From CAYZJB01 sp964602985 (GTDB lineage Bacteria; CLD3; SB21), in the NCBI GenBank assembly GCA_964602985.1, contig CAZRTJ010000026.1:1-49685 (forward strand): a DNA stretch of 49,685 nt, in the 5' to 3' direction. A program made the position numbers and the translations under genes. Below, piece after piece: positions 1 through 7,152 of the stretch (positions are counted from its first letter, which is position 1; each line of letters opens with the position of its first letter). A model generated the notes under the pieces. The model was not told the DNA's origin. It did not search any database and was given only the letters and a program-made list of their open reading frames with translations.

Positions 1-363
1 GATCACTTCGCGCATGATGCCGACGGCCGGATCCTCTCCGGTGATCACGACCTCACGCATCTGGATGGCCAGCGGACGCAGACGAATCACCAGTGTCCCG
101 GATTCCCGCACCTCGACGCGACCCGTCTCATAGCCGATGTATCGAATCACCAGTGTAACGGGCAGTGATGCCACCGGCAATTGAAACTGTCCGTCGCGGT
201 TGGTAATCGCTCCCTGATAGGTGCCTTCCACTTGAATATTGGCGACCGGCAGGAATTCCCCGCTCGCTGAATCCTGGACAACTCCACGGAGCACGATGGG
301 TTCCTGTCCCACGGCCATGGCTACCCACACAATCGACAGGAAAAGAAAACGACTGAACTGCAC
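1..363 (-). CDS. CarboxypepD_reg-like / DUF5686-type protein, N-terminal part (cut by window edge)
   Basis: Reading is open on the minus strand from a GTG at 363 to the window edge (121 codons, no stop). The GTG follows a GGAGGG Shine-Dalgarno and gives a clear signal peptide (QFSRFLFLSIVWVAMAVGQ). Next comes a carboxypeptidase-regulatory-like beta domain: ...VLRGVVQDSASGEFLPVANI, then TNRDGQFQL and VIRYIGYETG. The segment EVVITGEDPAVGIMREVI has the shape of the linker found in the DUF5686 family, where a -NPA-x-IIR- element follows this domain; a TonB-dependent receptor is the main alternative. It starts 30 bp after the stop of the lipoprotein gene upstream, so the two are probably co-transcribed. 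Family knowledge: such proteins are outer-membrane-associated in Bacteroidota. The C-terminal barrel is not visible here, so the function stays open. Confidence 0.75.
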   Translation of the reverse strand, partial: MQFSRFLFLSIVWVAMAVGQEPIVLRGVVQDSASGEFLPVANIQVEGTYQGAITNRDGQFQLPVASLPVTLVIRYIGYETGRVEVRESGTLVIRLRPLAIQMREVVITGEDPAVGIMREVI

Positions 364-393
364 GCGTCCCTCCACCCAGTTGGGCATATCTGA

Positions 394-1617
394 TTACGAA
401 CCGGTCAACTTGTCGCTTACGGCATCCGACACACGAAGCCTCGCCGACTGAGAAGACAACATGTCCGCGGCTTCCCGCACACGTTGCAACACCGTCTTGC
501 TCACATTCGGCTTTTGAATGATCTCTGTCAAGACTCTTTCCTGCGCCTGACCCGAATCCAACTCGCGCAGGGCGTCCAGCAGTTTATCCAACCACCCATC
601 ATCCAACGGATATCGCCGGACCATCTTCTCATAAACATTTGCCCGTTGTTTATTCGATTCCATTCTGCGTGTCACGTCTATCACTTCCATGAGATGTCCC
701 GTCGTCATTCCCGGTTGTTCGAGCAGGTCCTGCAAGGCATCGCTGCGCTGTGTGTTGGATTCGATACCGTCGATGACGCGCAGCCAATGGGACCAACTGC
801 TCGAGGTCGAGGTGGCATACGGAAGTAGACCGGAAAGGGTTTCAGATTTCTTTGTAGAATTGGTCAGCGAGGCCGTGGCTTCCAGCGCCGCATCCAGCAT
901 GACCGGAGTCATCGTCCGCCGCGCGGCCAGCAGAAGGATGGTCTCACTCCGACGCGTATTGCTCTCTACCGATTCACACACTCGGAACAAATCCTCGGTC
1001 CAGAGGGAATCGCCCGGTTTGAGGAAGGATGCGCTGTCCAGAAAACCTGCCAACGCACTGCTGCTTTCGATGCTGCGACCGGCCGCTTCCAGAAAGGGAC
1101 GCGCATCCACCGAATCCGCCAGTGCCTGTCGCATCCCCTCGCGTAAGAGAACACTCTTGGCGCGGTTGGATTCGACACGGGACGCTTCCCGAATCACGGC
1201 ATCGGCCCCACCCGAGCGGTACAATCGTTCGGCTCGCACCTCCGCGCCAATCGGCGTCTCAAACCGGACAATGTCCATCATTTCCTGGATGAACGGCTCG
1301 GTTGTCGGATCCGTCTCCGTCACCTGGCGTTGGATCATGAACACCTTGTCGAGAGATCCGTCATCCTTCGGCGTCACCACATACGCATATTCCCGCAGCA
1401 GGGACTTTCGCTCCAAGCGCAGATAACCGCCTCGCGAAATCGAGTCCACGTCCGTTCCCTGATCATTCAACGCCACCCGGCCGATCGATTGGATGCGAAC
1501 CGATTCCCAGCCGTGATCACGCCGGTATACATACGCACTGTCCTCCGTGTCGCTCCAGTCGCGAAAGTGACACGAGGCCAAACCCACGCACAGACTGATC
1601 CAACAAATCGTTTTCAT
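394..1617 (-). CDS. Lipoprotein with N-terminal GGYL domain and tandem helical 'ESN' repeats
   Basis: The start at 1617 follows a GGAG site and gives a lipoprotein signal, MKTICWISLCVGLASC, with lipobox LASC (407 aa). The N-terminal third (SIGRVALNDQGTDVDSISRG, then GYLRLER) matches a domain I recognise from antirepressor-like proteins of Bacteroidota, Gemmatimonadota and Acidobacteriota, where it precedes helical repeats and often sits with M56 peptidases or sigma factors. The rest is a helical solenoid in which a (V/I/M)ESNxxRS-like phrase returns every 35-40 residues (RVESNRAKS, SVESNTRRSE, GIESNTQRSD, RMESNKQRAN, and degenerate copies). The lipobox suggests membrane anchoring outside the cytoplasm. 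It lies 10 bp after the DUF6249 gene in the same operon, divergent from an ECF sigma/anti-sigma pair, so a role in envelope sensing is plausible but inferred. Confidence 0.75.
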   Translation of the reverse strand: MKTICWISLCVGLASCHFRDWSDTEDSAYVYRRDHGWESVRIQSIGRVALNDQGTDVDSISRGGYLRLERKSLLREYAYVVTPKDDGSLDKVFMIQRQVTETDPTTEPFIQEMMDIVRFETPIGAEVRAERLYRSGGADAVIREASRVESNRAKSVLLREGMRQALADSVDARPFLEAAGRSIESSSALAGFLDSASFLKPGDSLWTEDLFRVCESVESNTRRSETILLLAARRTMTPVMLDAALEATASLTNSTKKSETLSGLLPYATSTSSSWSHWLRVIDGIESNTQRSDALQDLLEQPGMTTGHLMEVIDVTRRMESNKQRANVYEKMVRRYPLDDGWLDKLLDALRELDSGQAQERVLTEIIQKPNVSKTVLQRVREAADMLSSQSARLRVSDAVSDKLTGS

Positions 1618-1627
1618 AAGCGCTCCA

Positions 1628-1969
1628 TTATGCACCGGTTTGATCTTTTTTCTTGGCCAGCACGAAGTAAACGATGAATGCCAGTCCCGCAAACAGCATC
1701 ATCAGTCCCATGACACCGCCTTCTGTGAAGGTCCGCGGGAACATCTCACCGACGGCCAGCGCCACGCCGATGCCGATCAAGACCAAACCCCACTTCAGAG
1801 ACTGCAACGGATTATCACGCATCTGTGTGGTGAATAACATCTTTGCCTTTTCATCGACCAGTCCCCGATCAATCAACTGTCGTTTCGTGCGATTTTCACT
1901 GACCGTTCGAACGATCATGTAAATGATCGTGAAAAACGCGATCGGAATGAGAAATTCCATGCCATGCAT
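1628..1969 (-). CDS. DUF6249-like small membrane protein
   Basis: This 113-residue protein starts MHGMEFLIPIAFFTIIYMIV. The ATG at 1969 follows AAGGA with about 8 bases of spacing; an ATG at 1960 is a weaker alternative. It has an N-terminal hydrophobic segment (residues about 4-20), a basic cytosolic stretch with the phrase RQLIDRGLVDEKA, then two further hydrophobic segments and a KKKD tail. The pattern 'hydrophobic helix, short charged region with (A/Q)LI-x-RGL, two helices' is typical of DUF6249 proteins, which often neighbour ECF sigma factors in Bacteroidota and Gemmatimonadota. It is first in a three-gene minus-strand operon and faces the sigma gene at 2112 across 142 bp. No function is known for the family. 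Confidence 0.8.
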   Translation of the reverse strand: MHGMEFLIPIAFFTIIYMIVRTVSENRTKRQLIDRGLVDEKAKMLFTTQMRDNPLQSLKWGLVLIGIGVALAVGEMFPRTFTEGGVMGLMMLFAGLAFIVYFVLAKKKDQTGA

Positions 1970-2034
1970 ACAAGTATCCTTTCTTGTTGGTTTCTTATTG
2001 GTTGTGGTCTTCCCATGAGACTGGTCAGTCGGAA

Positions 2035-2084
2035 AAAGGTTGCAGGGAAAATCCTTGTTTATCCGACCGGTTGATGCAACCTTT
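2035..2084. promoter_or_regulatory. 10-bp perfect inverted repeat in divergent promoter region
   Basis: AAAGGTTGCA (2035-2044) and TGCAACCTTT (2075-2084) are exact reverse complements separated by 30 bp, between the divergent DUF6249 and sigma-factor genes. On each strand the arm is preceded by GGAAA, so each arm reads GGAAA(AA)GGTTGCA outward. This could be a pair of divergent ECF-type -35 regions (autoregulation by the sigma factor), a dimer operator, or a hairpin in the sigma leader. The symmetry is seen directly; the role is inferred. Confidence 0.4.
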
Positions 2085-2111
2085 CCCCAACACATTTGTC
2101 CCTTGGAAACC

Positions 2112-2702
2112 ATGGTGGAGCCGGCGCACGAATACATCGAACGGGTCTTGAACGGGGATACGGAAGCGTATCGGCATATTGTGGAGGCCTATTCGAAGCT
2201 CGTTGCGCACGTTGTGGGTGGACTGGTTCGAAATCGCTCGGACGAAGAAGAAATTGCCCAGGATGTTTTTGTGAAAGCGTATCAACATCTCAAGTCCTTT
2301 CGGAAGGAATCGAAATTTTCAACCTGGATCGCCCGAATCGCACACAACACGGCCATGAATTTCGTGACGAAAAAAAAGGCACAGCTTTATGACGATTTGC
2401 CATCGGACCACGAATCCGACGATCATTTCCTGGACCGGTATGTGAATGAGGATGGGCAAACCACCGACCAGGGCGTTCTCTCTCAGGAAAGAACCAAACT
2501 GATGGACCGGGCAATCCATAAGCTTCCTTCGCCGTACCGAAATATCTTAACACTTTATCATGTGGACGAAATGAGTTATCATGAAATTAGTACCATCATG
2601 AAGATGCCGGAAGGTACGGTCAAGAATTATCTCTTCCGTGCCCGCAGGAAATTGAAAGACCTTTTGATCAACAGACTGAACCAGGAAGCTGCATGTTTAT
2701 GA
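2112..2702 (+). CDS. ECF-type RNA polymerase sigma factor
   Basis: This 196-residue protein has the two sigma70 regions of the ECF class. Region 2 includes DEEEIAQDVFVKAYQHLKSF and FSTWIARIAHNTAMNF. After an acidic linker (YDDLPSDHESDDHF), region 4 reads LPSPYRNILTLYHVDEMSYH, then EISTIMKMPEGTVKNYLFRA, a helix-turn-helix. I chose the ATG at 2112 (MVEPAHEYIERVLNGD) because the fold starts there; upstream in-frame codons encode no conserved sequence and lie within the promoter dyad. Its end overlaps the anti-sigma gene, so the two are translationally coupled. Family knowledge: such factors direct RNA polymerase to a small regulon and are held inactive by the adjacent anti-sigma factor. Confidence 0.92.
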   Translation: MVEPAHEYIERVLNGDTEAYRHIVEAYSKLVAHVVGGLVRNRSDEEEIAQDVFVKAYQHLKSFRKESKFSTWIARIAHNTAMNFVTKKKAQLYDDLPSDHESDDHFLDRYVNEDGQTTDQGVLSQERTKLMDRAIHKLPSPYRNILTLYHVDEMSYHEISTIMKMPEGTVKNYLFRARRKLKDLLINRLNQEAACL

Positions 2703-3178
2703 ACCATCCTACGGACGAACAGCTGCAATCGTTTGCGACTGGACAGGGCGACGCGGAGATCTCCGCTCATGTGACCGAATGCGAGGACTGCCAATCGATT
2801 GTCGAGGCCTATCGGCTGGTGGCGGCGACCGTTCGACGGAGCGAGTCGAACACGTTGTCGGTGACCGAATCGGTGATGTCCCGCGTCCATTCTCTCGAAC
2901 AACGTCGGGCGGAAAGGAAAGAAGGCTGGATGATGGCGGCGCTCGGACTGGCAGCGGTTATGGCAACGGTCTACTTCACGTCTCTGTCCGACCTCCGCAT
3001 CGAAACAGATACGGCAAGGGACTGGGTCAACCGTCTGCGCGACAAGGTTGGTCTGACCATGGATGGAACGATGGCGTTGGTTGGTAACAACCTGCACCTT
3101 GTTCTGGCGGCGATTGCGATCGTCCTCGCTTTCGAGTGGATCGACCGATTTTGGATTCGGCGGATTCATTCGCATTGA
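2693..3178 (+). CDS. Zinc-finger anti-sigma factor (membrane)
   Basis: The N-terminus carries the ZAS zinc-binding pattern H-x3-C-x2-C in HVTECEDC (His about residue 26), the hallmark of zinc-finger anti-sigma factors. Two hydrophobic segments follow: WMMAALGLAAVMATVYFTS near the middle and LHLVLAAIAIVLAFEW near the C-terminus, so the protein is probably membrane-anchored with its zinc domain in the cytoplasm. The gene overlaps the sigma gene: ATG codons at 2693 and 2699 are both possible, and the second forms a classic ATGA overlap with the sigma stop. It should bind and inhibit the sigma factor encoded just upstream. The external part between the two membrane segments is only about 60 residues, so the signal may reach it through a partner protein. 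Confidence 0.88.
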   Translation: MFMNHPTDEQLQSFATGQGDAEISAHVTECEDCQSIVEAYRLVAATVRRSESNTLSVTESVMSRVHSLEQRRAERKEGWMMAALGLAAVMATVYFTSLSDLRIETDTARDWVNRLRDKVGLTMDGTMALVGNNLHLVLAAIAIVLAFEWIDRFWIRRIHSH

Positions 3179-3287
3179 TTTTTTGCCCTGTTTGGGTCAT
3201 TGGCAGTCCCGTCGGATGTCGTAGCTTCTCCTGATTCCACGACGTCTTCCATGAATAACATTTGATAATTTCTTATTTCCTTCGGGT

Positions 3288-4082
3288 ATGGGTATGTTTC
3301 GATCGTGCGTGTTCCTTGTGATTCCGTTTTCTATTCTTCTTTCCGCAGAGCGTGATACCCTCCACACACGGGGACGACGTTCCACTCATGTAACGATTGG
3401 CTTCTCCCAAGTGGATTGGGGAACATCCACCGCAATCGGCAGTGCTTATGGCGGTTCTGGCTATGTCTATTTCAATGACCCTCTCGTCTACTCTAACTAC
3501 ATGGGGCTTCAGTTCGACCTCACCCCCCGACTGCGTGTGGGCGGTGAGATTCGCGCCTGGAGTCCACGAACTTTTTATTCAAGCAATTGGTACAAGCAGG
3601 CCGCCTCCTCTCAGCCCGTTCCCAATGCTCGATTTGACGTGTGGGAGAAAATCACCGCCAATATCTTCTCTTTGCATGGCCAGTTCGTTCTCGTGCCTTT
3701 TCGCATCCCAGTCTCTCGCTTTGAAGTGGCCATTGGTTCGGGGATGGGTCTTGCGATGTTTCAGGATCAAATTACTCACAAGTATCTGTATGTCAGCGGA
3801 TCGACCGCCACCGACGATACGACCTTCCAAAAACGGTTTTCTGGAAACGTCCTAACGCTTGAGGCTTCCCTTAACGTCGATTTCTATTGGAGTCGCGTGG
3901 TGTCCACGCAGTTTCGAATCACAGGACGAAATTCCTCAGCGATGACCGTTCCTGCGATGGCGTTCGAATATTGGGATCGCGATGCCCGCCGCAACCGCAT
4001 CCGTCAGACGCGGAGCGTCAGTGGCCACAAACTCCGGCTGTCCGGCGTTGATCTGTCCCTCGGCTTAGTTTTCCACTTGTAA
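3288..4082 (+). CDS. Predicted outer-membrane beta-barrel protein
   Basis: This 264-residue protein has a signal peptide (MGMFRSCVFLVIPFSILLSA). The mature part alternates polar and aromatic residues as in small beta-barrels (HVTIGFSQVDWGTSTAIGSA, MGLQFDLTPRLRVGGEIRAW, FEVAIGSGMGLAMF, LRLSGVDLSLGLVFHL) and ends in an amphipathic strand with terminal aromatic and aliphatic residues, the usual outer-membrane insertion signal. I recognise no specific family. It is monocistronic and convergent with the DEAD-box gene; their stop codons are 2 bp apart. It follows the sigma/anti-sigma pair by 109 bp and could be a target of that sigma factor, but nothing in the sequence proves it. The start has only a weak ribosome site. 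Confidence 0.7.
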   Translation: MGMFRSCVFLVIPFSILLSAERDTLHTRGRRSTHVTIGFSQVDWGTSTAIGSAYGGSGYVYFNDPLVYSNYMGLQFDLTPRLRVGGEIRAWSPRTFYSSNWYKQAASSQPVPNARFDVWEKITANIFSLHGQFVLVPFRIPVSRFEVAIGSGMGLAMFQDQITHKYLYVSGSTATDDTTFQKRFSGNVLTLEASLNVDFYWSRVVSTQFRITGRNSSAMTVPAMAFEYWDRDARRNRIRQTRSVSGHKLRLSGVDLSLGLVFHL

Positions 4083-4084
4083 GT

Positions 4085-5728
4085 TTATCTCGGTCTGCGA
4101 AATCGCTTGTCCATAGCCTGGTGTAAATTTCCAAGCTTTCGATCGGCATGAGCCACTGCGATCTTCTTACCGGCAAATGAAATTCCGTTCATCTTCCGAA
4201 TAACCTTGTCCGCAACTTCCGACACGATTTTCACCTCCGTAAACTCATCCTGGATGAAGATTCGTCCGATTTGTCGGTTTTCGATCCCGCACAGATTGCA
4301 AATCTTGCCGACGACGGCCCCCGTTTGTACTCCCTGCCGTGACCCGGCATTGATTCGAAGTGTCACCATCGGAAGGTCTTCCCGATCTCTGGACATTCTC
4401 ACTTCGCTGACATTGAGCTCTTTGTCGTCCTCGTATTTTTCCAGGATTTCACGGCTCAGCAGTTGGATAAATGCCAGGGCCACTTCGTCGCCCTCGTATT
4501 TCGACAACGTCTCTCGCCAGAGGTCGGCATAGCCGGATGGCGTCTCTTTCGCCTGGATGGTCTGCTCAAATTCCGCGATCAGTCTCTCCATGCGCGCCGT
4601 CATGATATCCTGCAGACCCGGAATTTTCGAATGCGTCATCCTCTTCCGCGTTTGTCCTTCGAGGCGCCTCAGTCGCGAACTTTCGGCCGGTGTGACCAGG
4701 GTGATGGCAATGCCAGTCTTCCCCGCGCGGCCGGTACGGCCGATCCGGTGAATGTAGCTCTCGGATTCCGGAGGGAGAGAATAATTAATCACATGGGTCA
4801 GATTGTGGACGTCGATTCCGCGTGCGGCCACGTCCGTCGCAACCAGTAAGCGGACTCCTTTGGATTTAAACTTGCGCATCACTTGATCCCGCTGAGCCTG
4901 CGTCATATCTCCGTGCAGGGCCTCCGCCTTAAATCCTTTCAGCACCAATTTCTCAGCGACATCCGCCGTCTGAATCTTCGTTTGACAAAAAACGATCGCA
5001 TACATGTCCGCAGCATGATCGATCAGACGGCAAAGCGCTTCCAGTTTGTGATGTTCCTTGACCACATAGTAATGTTCCTCGGTGTTGGCCGTCGTGACCG
5101 TAGTCTGCGAGATCCGGATCTCCTCCGGCTCCGTCATGTACCGGGACGCGATCGCGCGGATTTCCCGGCTCAGTGTTGCGGAGAACAACCAGATACGGCG
5201 GTCGGTACCCCCGTGGGACAGGATCGTTTCAATTTCCTCCAGAAATCCACGGTCGAGCATTTCGTCTGCTTCGTCCAATACGAAATGTCGGATCCGGGAA
5301 AGATCAAGCGAGCCGCGGTTCAGATGATCCAGCACGCGTCCCGGCGTCCCCACGACGATGTGAACTCCCTGCCGCAAACGTCTCAGTTGTGACCCAATGT
5401 CCTGTCCGCCGTAGACGGGCAGGATGTTCAGTTTTTTGTATTTGGCCAATCGCGAAAGCTCTTCGCTGATCTGCACGGCCAGCTCCCGCGTGGGAGCCAA
5501 CACGATCGCCTGCACGTGTTTGTCAGACGCCTGGATCATTTGCACGAGAGGAATTCCAAACGCGGCGGTCTTGCCCGTGCCCGTCTGCGCCTGACCGATG
5601 AAATCGTCCTGACCCTCCAGTAAGATCGGCAACGCCTGTGCCTGAATTTCCGATGGAGTCACAAAACCCATTTCGTCCAGCGCCTTGAGAATGATGGGTT
5701 CGATGGAATAGTCGTGAAAGCCGGTCAT
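4085..5728 (-). CDS. deaD: DEAD-box ATP-dependent RNA helicase with DbpA-type RNA-binding domain
   Basis: This 547-residue protein has all core helicase motifs: Q motif (PSEIQAQALP), motif I AQTGTGKT (47-54), PTREL (79-83), TPGR, DEAD (152-155), SAT (183-185), ATDVAARGID and HRIGRTGR (328-335). A C-terminal DbpA-like RNA-binding domain lies at about 458-535 (MVTLRINAGSRQGVQTGAVV ... FTEVKIVSEVADKVIRKMNG), followed by a basic tail (DKRFRRPR). This is the DeaD/CsdA arrangement: ATP-driven unwinding of structured RNA in ribosome assembly and mRNA turnover, often raised in the cold. The ATG at 5728 follows an AAAGG site, and a TATAAT box lies about 17 bp upstream of it. The gene is monocistronic and convergent with the barrel gene. 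Confidence 0.95.
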   Translation of the reverse strand: MTGFHDYSIEPIILKALDEMGFVTPSEIQAQALPILLEGQDDFIGQAQTGTGKTAAFGIPLVQMIQASDKHVQAIVLAPTRELAVQISEELSRLAKYKKLNILPVYGGQDIGSQLRRLRQGVHIVVGTPGRVLDHLNRGSLDLSRIRHFVLDEADEMLDRGFLEEIETILSHGGTDRRIWLFSATLSREIRAIASRYMTEPEEIRISQTTVTTANTEEHYYVVKEHHKLEALCRLIDHAADMYAIVFCQTKIQTADVAEKLVLKGFKAEALHGDMTQAQRDQVMRKFKSKGVRLLVATDVAARGIDVHNLTHVINYSLPPESESYIHRIGRTGRAGKTGIAITLVTPAESSRLRRLEGQTRKRMTHSKIPGLQDIMTARMERLIAEFEQTIQAKETPSGYADLWRETLSKYEGDEVALAFIQLLSREILEKYEDDKELNVSEVRMSRDREDLPMVTLRINAGSRQGVQTGAVVGKICNLCGIENRQIGRIFIQDEFTEVKIVSEVADKVIRKMNGISFAGKKIAVAHADRKLGNLHQAMDKRFRRPR

Positions 5729-5744
5729 GTGACCTTTCTATCTG

Positions 5745-5750
5745 ATTATA
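5745..5750 (-). promoter_or_regulatory. Possible -10 box (TATAAT) for the DEAD-box gene
   Basis: A perfect TATAAT reads on the minus strand 17-22 bp upstream of the helicase ATG, in an AT-rich stretch of a GC-rich intergenic region. No good -35 lies at 17 bp, so this is tentative. The leader would be only about 10 nucleotides and would still include the AAAGG ribosome site. Confidence 0.3.
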
Positions 5751-5855
5751 TTTTGCATATTTGTCCAATTTGCGCATCCGCGCGGCGGAAGATAGTCCCG
5801 TCCGCTGTATTGTCCTAAGGAATTTTTTCCGGTCGATTCTGGCGCGGAAAAAAAC

Positions 5856-5885
5856 TTGCCGATCCCCCGCAAGATGAGTTATATT
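5856..5885 (+). promoter_or_regulatory. Sigma70-like promoter for the CsgG-like gene
   Basis: TTGCCG (5856-5861) and TATATT (5880-5885) are 18 bp apart and lie 44 bp upstream of the ATG at 5929. The same TATATT -10 box recurs before the genes at 11756 and 24436. Confidence 0.5.
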
Positions 5886-5928
5886 GGGTCATTCCAGAGC
5901 AGTGTGTTGCCAATGTCCGGAGAGATTC

Positions 5929-6582
5929 ATGGTTGAAACTCTTCTTCAATTCAGCGGCGCTTCTATCTGTATCTTCCTTCTGCTCCCCCTCCCATCAGCC
6001 CAAGCGCAGAAAGATGGACCGGTCACCACGGTGGCGGTCATTGACTTTCGTTCGACAGGCGAGCTTTCCCGAAACGAGTCTGCAACGTTGACCAACCGGT
6101 TTCGCGGACAGCTGGTTCGAACGGGCGCCTTCAAGGTTCTGGAGCGCGCCGAGATGGACGAAATCCTGAAGGAGCAGGACCTGATACTATCGGACGCGTG
6201 CAATACGACAGAATGCGCCGTCCAGGTAGGACAATTGCTGGGCGTGCAGTCCATCGTCGCCGGAGACATCGGTAAGATCGGATCCATATTCACAATCGAT
6301 ATTCGGATGATCGACGTGGAATCGAGCAATATCATGCGGACGGTCAACCGCGACTACAAAGGTGACGCCGATGGGCTGCTGGAAATTATGAGGTCGATCG
6401 CGATAGAGTTCGCCGGCCCCTTGGGACTCTCCAGGCTGGACACTGACAAGAAGTCCACTCGGTGGATGTGGATGGCCGGTGGAGCCGCCGTCCTGGGTGG
6501 AGGAGCATGGTTCTTGCTGAATAAGAAATCCGGTGGAGACAAAGCGGGCATTCCGGGAGTGCAATTTCCACCGAATCCATGA
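5929..6582 (+). CDS. CsgG-family exported protein
   Basis: The ATG at 5929 follows GGAGAG and gives a signal peptide (ETLLQFSGASICIFLLLPLP, cleavage near AQAQ). The mature domain has the CsgG/curli-assembly pattern: TTVAVIDFRSTGELSRNES at its start, RTGAFKVLERAEMDEILKEQ, GQLLGVQSIVAGDIGKIG, then FTIDIRMIDVESSNIMRT. A hydrophobic segment near the C-terminus (MWMAGGAAVLGGGAWFLLN) is followed by a short glycine-rich tail, so it may be anchored by its C-terminus. In this superphylum such stand-alone CsgG-like proteins often sit beside surface or PEGA proteins; their function is not well established. The broken LamG/T9SS surface-protein gene begins 45 bp downstream on the same strand, suggesting one operon. 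Length is 217 aa. Confidence 0.82.
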   Translation: MVETLLQFSGASICIFLLLPLPSAQAQKDGPVTTVAVIDFRSTGELSRNESATLTNRFRGQLVRTGAFKVLERAEMDEILKEQDLILSDACNTTECAVQVGQLLGVQSIVAGDIGKIGSIFTIDIRMIDVESSNIMRTVNRDYKGDADGLLEIMRSIAIEFAGPLGLSRLDTDKKSTRWMWMAGGAAVLGGGAWFLLNKKSGGDKAGIPGVQFPPNP

Positions 6583-6627
6583 AATCCGCTTTGCTAGAAA
6601 CAATTCGGATCCTCCTGCTGAGGACGG

Positions 6628-7152
6628 ATGATACGAGCGGTCGAAGCTGTGCGTGTGATGACAGCAATGAATTGCATTAACAGAATTGCCGGAAGAATTG
6701 CGATCTGCGCGTCCTTTGGGATCATCGCGGGTAATGAATACGCCCCCGCGCAGGGATACCTGCCCGACGCCAACACGGTTTTGCTTTTGCATTTTAACGA
6801 GACAAGCGGTGACACGGCCTATGATGCGAGCGGCAATAATTATCATGGAGTCGCCAGTGGCACGACGATCGTGGATGGACAGTTCGGCAAAGCCCGAAGT
6901 TTCAACGGCACCAGCGACGTCATTAACACCAGCTATAACGGTAATTTCGGAACCGGCCCTTTCACCGTCGAATTCTGGATAAACCTGAACTCGCTTTCCG
7001 CGCCACATCAAAATATCATTGGGAACCGGACTCCCGGTAACTGGTGGATTGGCGTCTTTGACGACGGCAAGATCAATGTTGATGGAGGCAGCGGTCAAAT
7101 TACGAGCGGGGCCGGAGAATCTCGGCGGGAGTATGGTACCATATTGCCGTGA
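6628..7152 (+). CDS. Fragment 1 of the broken LamG protein (signal peptide + most of LamG 1)
   Basis: This open segment runs from an ATG after GAGGACGG through a signal peptide (NRIAGRIAICASFGIIAG ... YAPAQ) and the first LamG domain (LPDANTVLLLHFNETSGD, then FTVEFWINLNSLSAPHQNII), and terminates just after the frameshift near 7117. The last dozen residues (SRREYGTILP) are out-of-frame and not LamG-like. The start codon is uncertain; an ATG at 6658 would also keep the signal peptide. The ribosome site can pair with TCCTC 5 bases upstream. Confidence 0.6.
   Translation: MIRAVEAVRVMTAMNCINRIAGRIAICASFGIIAGNEYAPAQGYLPDANTVLLLHFNETSGDTAYDASGNNYHGVASGTTIVDGQFGKARSFNGTSDVINTSYNGNFGTGPFTVEFWINLNSLSAPHQNIIGNRTPGNWWIGVFDDGKINVDGGSGQITSGAGESRREYGTILP

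Noticed and set aside
7110..7125. Programmed -1 frameshift in the LamG gene
   Set aside because: There is no X-XXY-YYZ slippery heptamer or following structure, and comparison with the second repeat shows a simple missing A.
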